Positions 25,581 through 34,081 of a stretch of DNA of 64,000 nucleotides are shown here, one piece after another (position 1 is the stretch's first letter; every line of letters starts with the position of its first letter). The notes under the pieces were generated by a model that was given only the letters and a program-made list of their open reading frames with translations, did not search any database and was not told the DNA's origin. The stretch lies in assembly GCF_004000745.1 (NCBI RefSeq), contig NZ_BILV01000001.1, positions 62,001 through 126,000 of the forward strand. Reading direction: 5' to 3'. The position numbers were made by a program, and so were the translations under genes. Origin of the DNA: Paenibacillus barengoltzii NBRC 101215. GTDB lineage: Bacteria; Bacillota; Bacilli; Paenibacillales; Paenibacillaceae.

Positions 25581-26777
25581 TCACCTCATCATCACGGTGA
25601 TGTTTCCAGCGGTCAGCATGATCGTGATCGCCAGGAAGAACATCATGCCCACCGCGGCCAGCGCTGCGAAGACATACAACATGCTCTTGCCGATCGTCTC
25701 CAGGCATGCGATCACGGGTGAATCGCCGAGCGGCTGCATCACCGCCGCAGCCAGGTTGAAGATCAGTGCCAGCGTAATGATCTTGATTGCCGGGAAGGCG
25801 CATAGAAACAGCAGGATGATCACTCCAACCAGGCCGATCGAATTCTTGACGAGCAGGGAAGCCGAGATCACCGTGTCCGTTGCATCGGCGAACACTTTGC
25901 CGACGACAGGAACGAAGTTGCCGGTCAGGTACTTGGCTGCTCGCAGGGTGACCCCGTCGGCCACGGATCCGGCGATGCCCTTCACCGAGATGACGCCAAG
26001 AAATACGGTGAGCAGGACCCCAAGCAAAGCCATGCTCACGGTGCGAAGTAAATTGGCCAGCTGAGTAAGCTTATACTTGTCTGACAAAGAACTGACGATG
26101 TGCAGCACCGCCGAGAAGAACAACAGCGGGAATACGACCGTATGTACCGCTGTCCCTACCGCATGGACCATAAACACAACCAAAGGGTGAGTCACGGTTA
26201 CCGTTACCGCATTGCCCAGAGAAGCTAGCAGCGTGAACAGCAGCGGCACCATCGCCATCATGAAGTCAATCATTCCGCTAATCGCATTCGTCGCATAGGT
26301 GATCGCCACATGGAAGCTGTTGATTGCAAGCACCAAAATCACCATATAGCAGATGGAGTAAGCCACTTTACTGACCTGTTTGCGCTCGAATGCGGTTTGC
26401 AAGGTTTCCAGAATCATACTAAAAATGGAGAGCAGCACGATGGTCACTAAGATGTGCCCGTTATACAGCACCTCGTGCCACATATATCGCATCAGGCCGC
26501 TTAGCCCCGCCTTAAGACTAAAGCTCTGGTCCTGCTGCAGAAGCATATCCATAAAGGAAGGGAGCTTCTGATCCGGGAAGAACCCGCCGTACTCCTTCAT
26601 CAGCTGCTGCCAATACGTTTCGACCTGATCGGTGGGAAGCTCCTTGGCCTGGCGTTGGATCCAGTTATCCCCTTCCCCTTCAGCGGAGGCGATGACGGGC
26701 ATGTACCAAAACAGCAGGACCCCTAGGATGATCAAGAGCAGCGTAGACCCGCGCCATCGTTCAATCGTTGCTGGCAT
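25581..26777 (-). CDS. spoIIIAE: Stage III sporulation protein AE
   Basis: 398-aa polytopic membrane protein of the SpoIIIA channel, with a signal-like N terminus (about 8-30), an extracytoplasmic region, and about eight membrane segments. The start at 26777 has GGGGAGAAAGTT upstream; the frame extends to 26801 without a site. 32 bp separate it from spoIIIAD. Essential for SigG activity in B. subtilis; a role in small-molecule transport is proposed, not proven. Confidence 0.94.
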   Translation of the reverse strand: MPATIERWRGSTLLLIILGVLLFWYMPVIASAEGEGDNWIQRQAKELPTDQVETYWQQLMKEYGGFFPDQKLPSFMDMLLQQDQSFSLKAGLSGLMRYMWHEVLYNGHILVTIVLLSIFSMILETLQTAFERKQVSKVAYSICYMVILVLAINSFHVAITYATNAISGMIDFMMAMVPLLFTLLASLGNAVTVTVTHPLVVFMVHAVGTAVHTVVFPLLFFSAVLHIVSSLSDKYKLTQLANLLRTVSMALLGVLLTVFLGVISVKGIAGSVADGVTLRAAKYLTGNFVPVVGKVFADATDTVISASLLVKNSIGLVGVIILLFLCAFPAIKIITLALIFNLAAAVMQPLGDSPVIACLETIGKSMLYVFAALAAVGMMFFLAITIMLTAGNITVMMR

Positions 26778-26809
26778 AACTTTCTCCCCAATCTGATGCA
26801 ATGCGCCTG

Positions 26810-27199
26810 CTAAGCCGGCAGCAGCTTGATGACCGTCTCGATAATAATGCTGATAATCGGTATGGCTAGCACCATAATGAGCACTTTACCCGCCATTTCG
26901 ATTTTGCTGGCGATGCTCTCCTGACCGGCATCCCGGACGATCTGTGCCCCAAATTCGGCGATGTAGGCGATGCCGATAATTTTCAGAATCGTCTTCAGAT
27001 AGATCATCTGGACGCCGGATTTCTCGGCCAGATCCTCCAGCACCTCGATAATTCCCCCGATTTTTCCGATCAGGTACAGGAAGATCAGAACGCCCGTGCT
27101 TGCGGCAATCAGGAATGCGAACATCGGCTTTTGTTCCTTGACGACCAGGACCAGCACGGTTGCGATAAGCCCGAGCCCTACAACTTGGATGATTTCCAC
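26810..27199 (-). CDS. spoIIIAD: Stage III sporulation protein AD
   Basis: 129 aa, with four predicted membrane helices, the same size as known SpoIIIAD proteins. The sequence EIIQVVGLGLIATVLVLVVK and the helix IIGIAYIAEFGAQIVRDAG are characteristic. It follows spoIIIAC by 11 bp in the operon. Confidence 0.93.
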   Translation of the reverse strand: MEIIQVVGLGLIATVLVLVVKEQKPMFAFLIAASTGVLIFLYLIGKIGGIIEVLEDLAEKSGVQMIYLKTILKIIGIAYIAEFGAQIVRDAGQESIASKIEMAGKVLIMVLAIPIISIIIETVIKLLPA

Positions 27200-27210
27200 G
27201 GAGCGCTCAC

Positions 27211-27414
27211 CTACTGGAATAAAAAGATCGATTTAATTTCCTGAAACAGACTGTCAAGCAATCGGATGACCATGAACAGAACGACCACAAACCCGATCAG
27301 GGTCACCCAATGCGCCATGTCCTCTTTGCCCATCTGCTTCAATACCGTATGGATCATGGCGATGATGATACCGATGCCAGCAATCTGAAAGATGGCGTTC
27401 ACTTCTATGTTCAT
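27211..27414 (-). CDS. spoIIIAC: Stage III sporulation protein AC
   Basis: 67 aa with two membrane helices, nearly identical in length to B. subtilis SpoIIIAC (68). The motif IFQIAGIGIIIAMIHTVLKQ followed by GKEDMAHWV is diagnostic. It lies 60 bp after spoIIIAB. Confidence 0.93.
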   Translation of the reverse strand: MNIEVNAIFQIAGIGIIIAMIHTVLKQMGKEDMAHWVTLIGFVVVLFMVIRLLDSLFQEIKSIFLFQ

Positions 27415-27474
27415 TGATTTGGCACCTCACTAACGATTTCACAGGCGTCAATCAGCCGTGGAGGGAAATGATAT

Positions 27475-27993
27475 TCAGTAGAACAAAATGACGATGAACG
27501 CTCCGCACAAAAGCCCCAAGCTTCGATACATTTTTTCATAGCGGGCCTGTTCTTCCCGTGCTGCGGATTCCTCGCTCTCAAGCTGCCGCACCGCTGTTGC
27601 GATATGACCCAGCTGATCCTTCCGGTCGCTTGTCCCGAGCGTGATGCTGAGCTGCCTGATGACCTCTTGCTCGGGCGCCTTCATCGCAGTGTAGCTCCAC
27701 AGCTTCGTTACAGCTTGCTCCAGACTCTCCTGGGCGGTCAGCGGGTGAGCGGAACTCATATGGTCTGCCGCCCGAACGAAGATCGCCCGGATCGGCTCCC
27801 CGCTTTGCTCACCGATTCTTCGGAGGGCATCCGGCAGCGGGGTAAAGCCGTACATAATCTCTGTCTCGAGCCGCTTTAGTGCGAGGATCAGCCTGCGGAT
27901 CTGGCTTGGCCGCGCTGCGAATTGTCTTGCTTTCAGCCAGCCCGCCAAAGTGGCAGTCAGCAGGACGAGGGCGGCTCCAAACATCTTAAGCAT
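27475..27993 (-). CDS. spoIIIAB: Stage III sporulation protein AB
   Basis: 172 aa: an N-terminal membrane helix (about 3-20), a cytoplasmic helical domain resembling GspF-type platform subunits (RLILALKRLETEIMYGFTPL), and a C-terminal helix. I chose ATG at 27993, with CAGGGAAGAG upstream; it overlaps the end of spoIIIAA by 8 bp, which suggests translational coupling. In-frame codons upstream lie inside spoIIIAA. Confidence 0.93.
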   Translation of the reverse strand: MLKMFGAALVLLTATLAGWLKARQFAARPSQIRRLILALKRLETEIMYGFTPLPDALRRIGEQSGEPIRAIFVRAADHMSSAHPLTAQESLEQAVTKLWSYTAMKAPEQEVIRQLSITLGTSDRKDQLGHIATAVRQLESEESAAREEQARYEKMYRSLGLLCGAFIVILFY

Positions 27994-28984
27994 GCTCTTC
28001 CCTGCCTCTCCATCCAGGGGCAGGCGCCGGAATTCCGCGGCGTTTGCCGTCCCACAGCTTAAAGGCAAGTCCCTTATCCGTCCGCGCAATCACCGCGTAC
28101 ATTTGGAAGAAAGAACTCTCCGCCAGCCTGGACAATGCCGGACGGGCGACCAAATCGTCCACGCTTGAACCATGCGCCGTGGCAATGACCCTAACGCCGG
28201 CGTGCAGCGCTTCAGCCAAAGCCTCGGCATCCTCCGGTCGACCGATTTCATCAACGATGATGACGTCCGGTGACATGGAGCGAATCATCATCATGATTCC
28301 TTCTGCCTTCGGGCAGCCGTCCATCACATCGGTTCGCGGACCCATGTCAAAGCCGGGCACGCCCCGCTTACTGCCGGCGATTTCGGAGCGCTCGTCGATG
28401 ACCGCAACCTTGAGCCCCGGCCAGGAGGCCTCGGGATGTCCCCAGGTGCCGCTGCTAATCTGGCGCGCTAAATCGCGAATTAGCGTCGTCTTTCCTTGTT
28501 GGGGCGGAGACAGAATTAAGGTGTGATACACCGTCTTGTGCTTGAAATCAAGCAACCTCGGCAGGATCGGATCCGCAATGCCTTTCATCTCTCGGGCAAT
28601 CCGCACGTTAAACCCGCTGATGTCACGCAGGTGCTCCACCCTTCCTCCGCTGAGCAGGGTTCTCCCGGCCAGTCCGATCCGATGGCCGCCAGCGATCGTA
28701 ATAAACCCTTTGCGCAGCTCCTCTTCCATCGTGTACAGCGAATGGTTGGTGATCAGGTCAAGCAGCCGTTTGCCGTCCTGCTTGCATGGCTTGTATGCGG
28801 CGTTCGGATTTCGCGTCATCTCCCCGTCCGGCGTTAGAAAATAGTAGCGGCCGCCCGTATTAATCTCCAGCGGGCGTTCCTCGCGAATGCGAATTTCTTC
28901 CAAAGCCGTAAAGATAGAAGGCGGAAGCTTCAGCAGCAAGTCCCGGAGATTGTCGGGAAATACGGTTAACCAACTTGGGTTCAT
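27986..28984 (-). CDS. spoIIIAA: Stage III sporulation protein AA (secretion-type ATPase)
   Basis: 332-aa cytoplasmic ATPase of the SpoIIIA complex, related to GspE-type secretion ATPases. Walker A is SPPQQGKTTLIRDLA (about 150-165), Walker B is VIIVDEIGRPED. The start at 28984 has GGGGGTACGCCT upstream; the frame extends to 29014. It is the first gene of the operon, 84 nt after a likely SigE start site. Confidence 0.95.
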   Translation of the reverse strand: MNPSWLTVFPDNLRDLLLKLPPSIFTALEEIRIREERPLEINTGGRYYFLTPDGEMTRNPNAAYKPCKQDGKRLLDLITNHSLYTMEEELRKGFITIAGGHRIGLAGRTLLSGGRVEHLRDISGFNVRIAREMKGIADPILPRLLDFKHKTVYHTLILSPPQQGKTTLIRDLARQISSGTWGHPEASWPGLKVAVIDERSEIAGSKRGVPGFDMGPRTDVMDGCPKAEGIMMMIRSMSPDVIIVDEIGRPEDAEALAEALHAGVRVIATAHGSSVDDLVARPALSRLAESSFFQMYAVIARTDKGLAFKLWDGKRRGIPAPAPGWRGREEHA

Positions 28985-29075
28985 AGGCGTACCCCCAAAA
29001 CTCTTACTTTTCACGCAGGTCCATATCGCCTGATTTGCTTTCTCTTATTTGGATTGTTTTTTGCTATATCACATG

Positions 29076-29101
29076 TGTATGCTTGTACTTGGTCAATATG
29101 C
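29076..29101 (-). promoter_or_regulatory. Candidate sigma-E promoter of spoIIIA operon
   Basis: On the minus strand GCATATT (-35) and GCATACACAT (-10) with a 13-nt spacer fit the B. subtilis SigE consensus, in the gap between yqhV and spoIIIAA. SigE control of spoIIIA is established in B. subtilis. Confidence 0.6.
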
Positions 29102-29113
29102 TAGGGAACTCTA

Positions 29114-29380
29114 TCATTTCTTCAAAATGCCGATTAAGAGACAAGTCACACCGCACCCAATCCATGCCATCTTTCCCCACGATAGCTTGTCGGCCATACC
29201 GGCAAGTCCAATCGACGTGGTGACAAGCAGTATGGTCGGGCCAACGAACGCCAGCGCCGAATTAACGGCCAGCGCCTTGTCCACCCTGCCCAGCTTCAGC
29301 ATCAGCAGCGCTGCGAGAATTTCGATCGTCCCCGAAAAAATTCGCAAGGCCGCCATGCTAGTCACGAATTTATCAAGCAT
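29114..29380 (-). CDS. yqhV: DUF2619 (YqhV-like) small membrane protein
   Basis: 88 aa with about three hydrophobic segments. Matches the YqhV family of Bacillales in sequence and in position, just before spoIIIAA. No function is known. ATG has AAGAAGGAGG upstream. Note that in B. subtilis yqhV is next to efp; here lysC lies between them. Confidence 0.8.
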   Translation of the reverse strand: MLDKFVTSMAALRIFSGTIEILAALLMLKLGRVDKALAVNSALAFVGPTILLVTTSIGLAGMADKLSWGKMAWIGCGVTCLLIGILKK

Positions 29381-29441
29381 ATATACCTCCTTCTTGTCCC
29401 ATCTGTTCTCTTAACGATATGCCTGAAACTCTCTATTTATT

Positions 29442-29479
29442 AAAAAAAATCCCCCGAAGCCATTCGCTTCGAGGGATTC
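29442..29479 (-). terminator. Terminator of lysC
   Basis: Minus-strand stem AATCCCTCGAAGC / GCTTCGGGGGATT, 5-nt loop, followed by eight T. Confidence 0.88.
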
Positions 29480-29513
29480 CTTTGTACCGTTCTTCAGTTA
29501 ATTGATATACGGA

Positions 29514-30032
29514 TTAGCGCCGTTCTTGCGGACCGCCAACAAATGCGGTGGTCTCCGCGTCCAAACCATATGCGGTATGCAAGGCCTTCACGACATCGTT
29601 CAGCTTGCTTCCTTCAATCACGCAAGATACCTTAATCTCAGAGGTGCTAACCATCTCAATATTAACGCCCTGCTTGGAGATCACTTCAAACATTTGAGCT
29701 GCAACGCCCGGATGGCTGACCATCCCTGCGCCTACGATCGAAACCTTCACAAGCCCCTCCTGGGAGGTTACCTTCTCATAAGGCAGCTCGTTACGGATCC
29801 CTTCCAATACCTTCACTGCCTTATCGCAATCGGACAGGGCTACGGTAAAGGAGAAATCCGCTTTCCCATTCGTTACCCCGCTTTGGACGATGATGTCCAC
29901 ATCGATCTTGGCCTCTGCCAGAGAGCCAAACACCTTCGCCAGTACGCCTGGCACGTGCGATACGCCCAATATGCTGATTCGGGCTACGTTCTTATCATAC
30001 GCGATCCCGCTGACTACCACACCTTGTTCCAT
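29514..30032 (-). CDS. Aspartokinase beta subunit from an internal start inside lysC
   Basis: In-frame ATG at 30032 (MEQGVVVSGIAYDKNVARIS) is preceded by AAGGAGGAAGTCAAT, as good a ribosome binding site as any in the window. It would yield a 172-aa chain consisting of both ACT domains, equivalent to the beta subunit of B. subtilis aspartokinase II, which is made the same way. Internal translation here is inferred from the sequence. Confidence 0.75.
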   Translation of the reverse strand: MEQGVVVSGIAYDKNVARISILGVSHVPGVLAKVFGSLAEAKIDVDIIVQSGVTNGKADFSFTVALSDCDKAVKVLEGIRNELPYEKVTSQEGLVKVSIVGAGMVSHPGVAAQMFEVISKQGVNIEMVSTSEIKVSCVIEGSKLNDVVKALHTAYGLDAETTAFVGGPQERR

Positions 30033-30767
30033 ATTGACTTCCTCCTTCACGACCGTACCTTCATGATTGTTAAAGCTGGAGCGGACAACGAGCCGTACAT
30101 TATTGTGCTTCGCATATTCCACCGCACGTGGATGCAAAACCGCCGCACCTAAGTTCGCGAGTTCAAGCATCTCGTCGTATGAGATTTCGTTCAGCTTGCG
30201 GGCATTCTTCACGATCCGCGGGTCCGTTGAATACACCCCGTCCACATCGGTATAAATCTCGCAATAATCCGCTTTTGTCGCCGCAGCCAAAGCGACGGCT
30301 GTCGTATCCGAACCGCCGCGCCCGAACGTCGTAATCTCTCCGTCCTCAGTCAAGCCCTGGAAGCCGGCTACAATCACGATATACCCTTCTTCCAATGACT
30401 TGAGCACCCGCTCCGGCTTAATATCGGTAATCCGAGCTTTACCATGCTCTGCCTCCGTGCGGAAGCCTGCTTGCCAACCGGTATAAGAAACGGCCTTAGC
30501 GCCCAGCGCATCGATAGCCATTGCCATCAATGCGATCGAGATTTGCTCGCCGGTCGTCATCAACATATCCATTTCCCGCAAAGGTGGGTCCGGATTAATC
30601 AGCTTCGCTTGATCGATCAAATCGTCCGTCGTGTCGCCCATCGCGGAGACGACCACCATCACCTGATGCCCTTCCTGCTGTTTGTCTACAACCCGCCGGG
30701 CGACGCGTTGCATACGCTCCGTATCGCCTACAGAGCTGCCTCCAAATTTCATCACGTATAAAGCCAA
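29514..30767 (-). CDS. lysC: Aspartokinase (alpha/beta type, LysC-like)
   Basis: 417-aa enzyme that phosphorylates aspartate at the head of the lysine, threonine, methionine and diaminopimelate pathways. Kinase domain about 1-230 (VMKFGGSSVGD, FGRGGSDTTAVALA) followed by two ACT domains (about 265-410). Length matches B. subtilis aspartokinase II (408). A strong internal ribosome binding site produces a second start at 30032 (separate entry). It has its own promoter (30840-30867). I see no lysine riboswitch in the 209-bp gap. It is unusually placed between yqhV and efp. Confidence 0.95.
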   Translation of the reverse strand: MALYVMKFGGSSVGDTERMQRVARRVVDKQQEGHQVMVVVSAMGDTTDDLIDQAKLINPDPPLREMDMLMTTGEQISIALMAMAIDALGAKAVSYTGWQAGFRTEAEHGKARITDIKPERVLKSLEEGYIVIVAGFQGLTEDGEITTFGRGGSDTTAVALAAATKADYCEIYTDVDGVYSTDPRIVKNARKLNEISYDEMLELANLGAAVLHPRAVEYAKHNNVRLVVRSSFNNHEGTVVKEEVNMEQGVVVSGIAYDKNVARISILGVSHVPGVLAKVFGSLAEAKIDVDIIVQSGVTNGKADFSFTVALSDCDKAVKVLEGIRNELPYEKVTSQEGLVKVSIVGAGMVSHPGVAAQMFEVISKQGVNIEMVSTSEIKVSCVIEGSKLNDVVKALHTAYGLDAETTAFVGGPQERR

Positions 30768-30839
30768 GTCAGACCCTCCCTAATGGTGCTCCAAGTCGGA
30801 GCGTTCAACCCATTGAATCCAGTAACGCTTTAAACCAGT

Positions 30840-30867
30840 ATAATACGAAAGACCCGAAGTTCGTCAA
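30840..30867 (-). promoter_or_regulatory. SigA-type promoter of lysC
   Basis: Minus strand TTGACG - 16 nt - TATTAT, about 75 bp before the lysC ATG. There is no room for a lysine riboswitch of about 180 nt between this promoter and lysC. Confidence 0.65.
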
Positions 30868-30884
30868 TGGTTTTGCCGATATTA

Positions 30885-30916
30885 ACAAAAATTCCTCCAC
30901 CCAGGTAGGTGGAGGA
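30885..30916 (-). terminator. Terminator of efp
   Basis: Minus-strand stem TCCTCCACC / GGTGGAGGA, 6-nt loop, followed by ATTTTTGTT. Confidence 0.85.
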
Positions 30917-30927
30917 TGCCTATTAGT

Positions 30928-30956
30928 ACAAGACTCCGCCTGGAGCGGAGCCTTGT
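30928..30956. other. Second hairpin downstream of efp
   Basis: ACAAG-CTCCGC / GCGGAG-CTTGT stem with single mismatches and no T run, lying between the efp stop and the efp terminator. It may stabilise the efp mRNA 3' end or act with the terminator. Confidence 0.5.
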
Positions 30957-30976
30957 AGCAAACAACTGCTGAGGGA

Positions 30977-31534
30977 TTATGCCCGCGAAATATATTTCCC
31001 TTCGCGTGTATCGATCAAGAGTACATCGCCTTCATTAATGAAGAGCGGTACCTGAACGTTCAAGCCGGTTTCGACTTTGGCGTTCTTCGTAGCACCGGTA
31101 GCCGTGTTACCTTTGATTCCCGGTTCCGTTTCAATAACCTTCAGCTCGACGCTGTTTGGCAGGTTGATCCCGATAATTTCGCCTTGGTAGCTGACGATTT
31201 TTACGTTCATATTTTCTTTCAAGAAGTTCAGTTCCCATTCCAATTGATCCGACGTCAATGTAAATTGATCGAAGGTTTCATTATCCATGAACGTATGCTC
31301 TTGGCCGCTGGCATACAGATAGGATACATCACGGTTTTCAATCATCGCCCGGCTGATGGTTTCGCCGGCACGGAACGTTTTCTCTACAATGTTGCCGTTC
31401 CGCAGATTTTTCAGCTTGGAGCGGACGAACGCTGCACCTTTACCCGGTTTTACGTGTTGGAACTCCAGCACCGTATAAATGTCGCCGTCCACCTCGACGG
31501 TCAAGCCTGTTTTAAAATCGTTTACTGAAATCAC
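30977..31534 (-). CDS. efp: Elongation factor P
   Basis: 185 aa; binds between the P and E sites of the ribosome to rescue stalls at polyproline stretches. Three OB-like domains are present; the modifiable Lys is K32 in the loop VKPGKGAAF. In B. subtilis this Lys receives 5-aminopentanol; the modification here is unknown. ATG is preceded by TGAGGAGGTACTTTTGTG. It is downstream of pepQ by 164 bp, which holds a short CCGGTC/GACCGG hairpin near 31665-31685 but no gene. Confidence 0.97.
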   Translation of the reverse strand: MISVNDFKTGLTVEVDGDIYTVLEFQHVKPGKGAAFVRSKLKNLRNGNIVEKTFRAGETISRAMIENRDVSYLYASGQEHTFMDNETFDQFTLTSDQLEWELNFLKENMNVKIVSYQGEIIGINLPNSVELKVIETEPGIKGNTATGATKNAKVETGLNVQVPLFINEGDVLLIDTREGKYISRA

Positions 31535-31698
31535 AAAAGTACCTCCTCAAGTGGGTTAACACCTATATTAAAATTGAAAAATACCCAAATTTCAAGCTGC
31601 TCACGTTAGCTGCTGTTCCCCCACGCTTGGAGACCCTGCGAAACCACGCACTACAGCCGGGCATCCGGTCCTTTATAAAGACCGGCGGCAACCCTATT

Positions 31699-32772
31699 TT
31701 AGCCTAGTGAAATAAAATCCTTCGTTGATTCCGTCAACCGGCGAATTCCGGTTTCCGTGATGACGACATCGTCCTCGATGCGAACGCCGCCGATTCCCGG
31801 CAGGTAGATCCCTGGTTCAACGGTGACAACCATCCCCGGCTTCAGCACCGTGTCGCTTGCTTTGGAGACGCGCGGAGCCTCATGCACTTCCATTCCAAGG
31901 CCATGTCCGGTGCTGTGTCCGAACTGTTCACCGTAGCCGTAACGGGTAATGACGTCGCGTGCCAAGTCGTCGGCTTCCCGTCCAGTCATTCCTGGACGAA
32001 GGAATTCCAGCGTATGCAGCTGGGCTTCCAGAACGATATCATAGATTTCACGCAGCTTGGCGCTTGGCGTCCCCAAGGCCACCGTCCGCGTAATATCAGA
32101 GCAATACCCTTTGTACAAAGCGCCGAAATCCATCGTGACCAGTTCGTTCGCTTGCATAATGCGTTCGCTCGCTCGCCCGTGCGGTAATGCGGAGCGTTCT
32201 CCCGAAGCCATAATCGTATCGAACGAAGGTCCGGTAGCACCGTTCTTCTTCATGAATGTTTCCAGTTCCAGAGCGGCATCCCACTCGCTCATGCCCGGCT
32301 TCAGAACGTCGAGCATATGCAGGAAAGTCCGGTCAGCCAATTCCGCCGCTTCCTTCATAATCGCTAATTCTTCGTCATCCTTGAAGATCCGCAGTTCTTC
32401 AACCAACCCGCTAAGCGGAACCAGCTTCACCGGCTTCAATTCATTTTCATAAGTCCGGTAGGTGGCATAGACCAACTGATCTTCTTCAAAACCAAGCCGT
32501 TCGATGCCCTCTTGCTTCAGCAAGCTTTGAATCGTTCCAGTAACCGATGGCCCGTGATCCACAATTTCGAACCCAGGCGCCTGTTCGGCAGCTTGGGTTA
32601 AATAGCGGAAGTCTGTGAGCAACCAAGCCTTCTGATCGGTAATCAAGACATAGCCGGAACTTCCCGTAAATCCCGTCAAATAGCAGCGGTTCACTTCTCC
32701 GGTGATGAGTACGGCTTCGATTTGCTGCGATTTCATCGCCTCACGGAGCCGGGCTACACGTGTACTCGCCAT
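31699..32772 (-). CDS. pepQ: M24-family Xaa-Pro peptidase (YqhT-like)
   Basis: 357-aa metallopeptidase of the pita-bread fold, cleaving peptides next to proline. N-terminal creatinase domain (about 1-125) and catalytic domain with metal ligands in MDFGALYKGYCSDITR (D, D), GHSTGHGLGMEVHE (H), VTVEPGIY (E) and RIEDDVV (E). The ATG at 32772 has AAGGGAGAG upstream. It is YqhT in B. subtilis and precedes efp there too. Whether it acts as aminopeptidase P or as a dipeptidase cannot be told from sequence. Confidence 0.92.
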   Translation of the reverse strand: MASTRVARLREAMKSQQIEAVLITGEVNRCYLTGFTGSSGYVLITDQKAWLLTDFRYLTQAAEQAPGFEIVDHGPSVTGTIQSLLKQEGIERLGFEEDQLVYATYRTYENELKPVKLVPLSGLVEELRIFKDDEELAIMKEAAELADRTFLHMLDVLKPGMSEWDAALELETFMKKNGATGPSFDTIMASGERSALPHGRASERIMQANELVTMDFGALYKGYCSDITRTVALGTPSAKLREIYDIVLEAQLHTLEFLRPGMTGREADDLARDVITRYGYGEQFGHSTGHGLGMEVHEAPRVSKASDTVLKPGMVVTVEPGIYLPGIGGVRIEDDVVITETGIRRLTESTKDFISLG

Positions 32773-32822
32773 AACCAACTCTCCCTTATTATAAAGGTAA
32801 TAACCTTCTTACGATCTCTCCG

Positions 32823-33266
32823 TTATTTTGCCCGCTCCAAGTGACGTTTTAAGGCCAGTAGTCCCATTTCGTATCCGTAGGATCCGAATCCAGAGATTTG
32901 ACCGACAGCGATCGGTGCGATGACCGAGTGGTGCCGGAACGCCTCACGGGCGTGGATATTGGACAGATGGACCTCAACCACGGGGATGCTTACGGAAGTC
33001 AAGGCATCCCGAAGCGCATAGCTATAATGCGTGAGTGCACCTGGATTCAACAGAATTCCATCCGTATTTCCGTAGGCGGCATGAATCCGGTCGATCAGCT
33101 CGCCCTCGTGATTGGACTGAAAGAAGGATAATTCCAGCCCGTTTGGCGCAGCCAGTTCCTTCAGATGGTTTTCGATATCAACCAGTTTCTCGGAACCATA
33201 GACGCCGGGCTCGCGCACGCCAAGCATGTTTAAGTTCGGTCCGTTCATCACTAAGATGCGGTACAT
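32823..33266 (-). CDS. aroQ: Type II 3-dehydroquinate dehydratase
   Basis: 147 aa; dehydrates 3-dehydroquinate to 3-dehydroshikimate in aromatic amino-acid synthesis. It has the type II motif [18 protein letters not shown] with the active Tyr, the substrate segment [16 protein letters not shown] and the [12 protein letters not shown] loop. The start at 33266 follows GGGGGAGCCGCC; the frame runs on to 33311 without a site. B. subtilis YqhS is at this place. It lies 50 bp before pepQ. Confidence 0.95.
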   Translation of the reverse strand: MYRILVMNGPNLNMLGVREPGVYGSEKLVDIENHLKELAAPNGLELSFFQSNHEGELIDRIHAAYGNTDGILLNPGALTHYSYALRDALTSVSIPVVEVHLSNIHAREAFRHHSVIAPIAVGQISGFGSYGYEMGLLALKRHLERAK

Positions 33267-33334
33267 GGCGGCTCCCCCTTTCCGAAAAATAACCAAAAAT
33301 AATTTTAACATAGGTAGGAGTCGCTTGAGAAGCT

Positions 33335-33895
33335 TTAACTTTTTGCCCCGCCCTCCATGGAAAGCGCCTGTTCGCCGGTTTTTTTAGGTTCACGTGCGCG
33401 CTCATCCGTGTATTCCTCAGCCGTGGTATAACCGATGAACAACCCCCACAGCAAATACAAGCAAAACTCGCTGATGATCGTCGTCCGCGACAATTCGCGC
33501 AGCGGAGGGATCATGTCAAGCAACGGGCCCAGCACTCCAAACAAAATTCCCCACCAGGCAATGCCATATAGAATGCCCGGACCTGGCCCTTTGAGCTTGC
33601 GGAACGCCAACACATAAATCAGCGTCGCCAGAATCGATAATCCGATAAACGCCAGCCAGCCCAAATAGTACCCGGCTTGACTATGCAAGAACGAATTTTT
33701 GAAGAACGGCTCCAACAAATAGCCTGGCAGCACCGAGGTGAATCTCATATAGAAGAATACCCCCTTCACGCCACCCCAAATTAATCCAGCAAAACACCCG
33801 ATTTCCAGCGTATACAGCCAGATATTCGTATGTTCCCGGTGTTGCTGGCGCCACGGTTGAACCCCGTTCTGCTTCTTCTCCTTATCCGCTTTCAT
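33335..33895 (-). CDS. yqhR: YqhR family membrane protein
   Basis: 186 aa with four predicted membrane segments in the middle ([20 protein letters not shown] and after) and charged ends. Family conserved in Bacillales at the same position; no function is known. The start is either ATG at 33895 or ATG at 33901, both just after GGAAAGGAAGG. It lies 68 bp before aroQ and is divergent from yqhQ. Confidence 0.85.
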   Translation of the reverse strand: MKADKEKKQNGVQPWRQQHREHTNIWLYTLEIGCFAGLIWGGVKGVFFYMRFTSVLPGYLLEPFFKNSFLHSQAGYYLGWLAFIGLSILATLIYVLAFRKLKGPGPGILYGIAWWGILFGVLGPLLDMIPPLRELSRTTIISEFCLYLLWGLFIGYTTAEEYTDERAREPKKTGEQALSMEGGAKS

Positions 33896-34081
33896 TCGCA
33901 TCCTTCCTTTCCAAAGGAATAAGTTCCTGCGTTTTTTTTGAAGATTAGTATGCACATTTCCAAAACGACTAATCCAACTAGAATTTGCCCGCAAAGTCCG
34001 TTACAATGGAATCATTACAAATGATCGATGTCTTGCCGCTTATACCAAACCAAACTTATACATTATAGGAAGGTGAAAGTT

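Noticed and set aside
30768-30976. Lysine riboswitch before lysC
   Set aside because: The gap holds a SigA promoter close to lysC and the efp terminator; there is no room or recognisable L-box core.
31665-31685. CCGGTC/GACCGG hairpin after pepQ as a terminator
   Set aside because: Short stem with no T run on either strand; kept only as a mention under efp.
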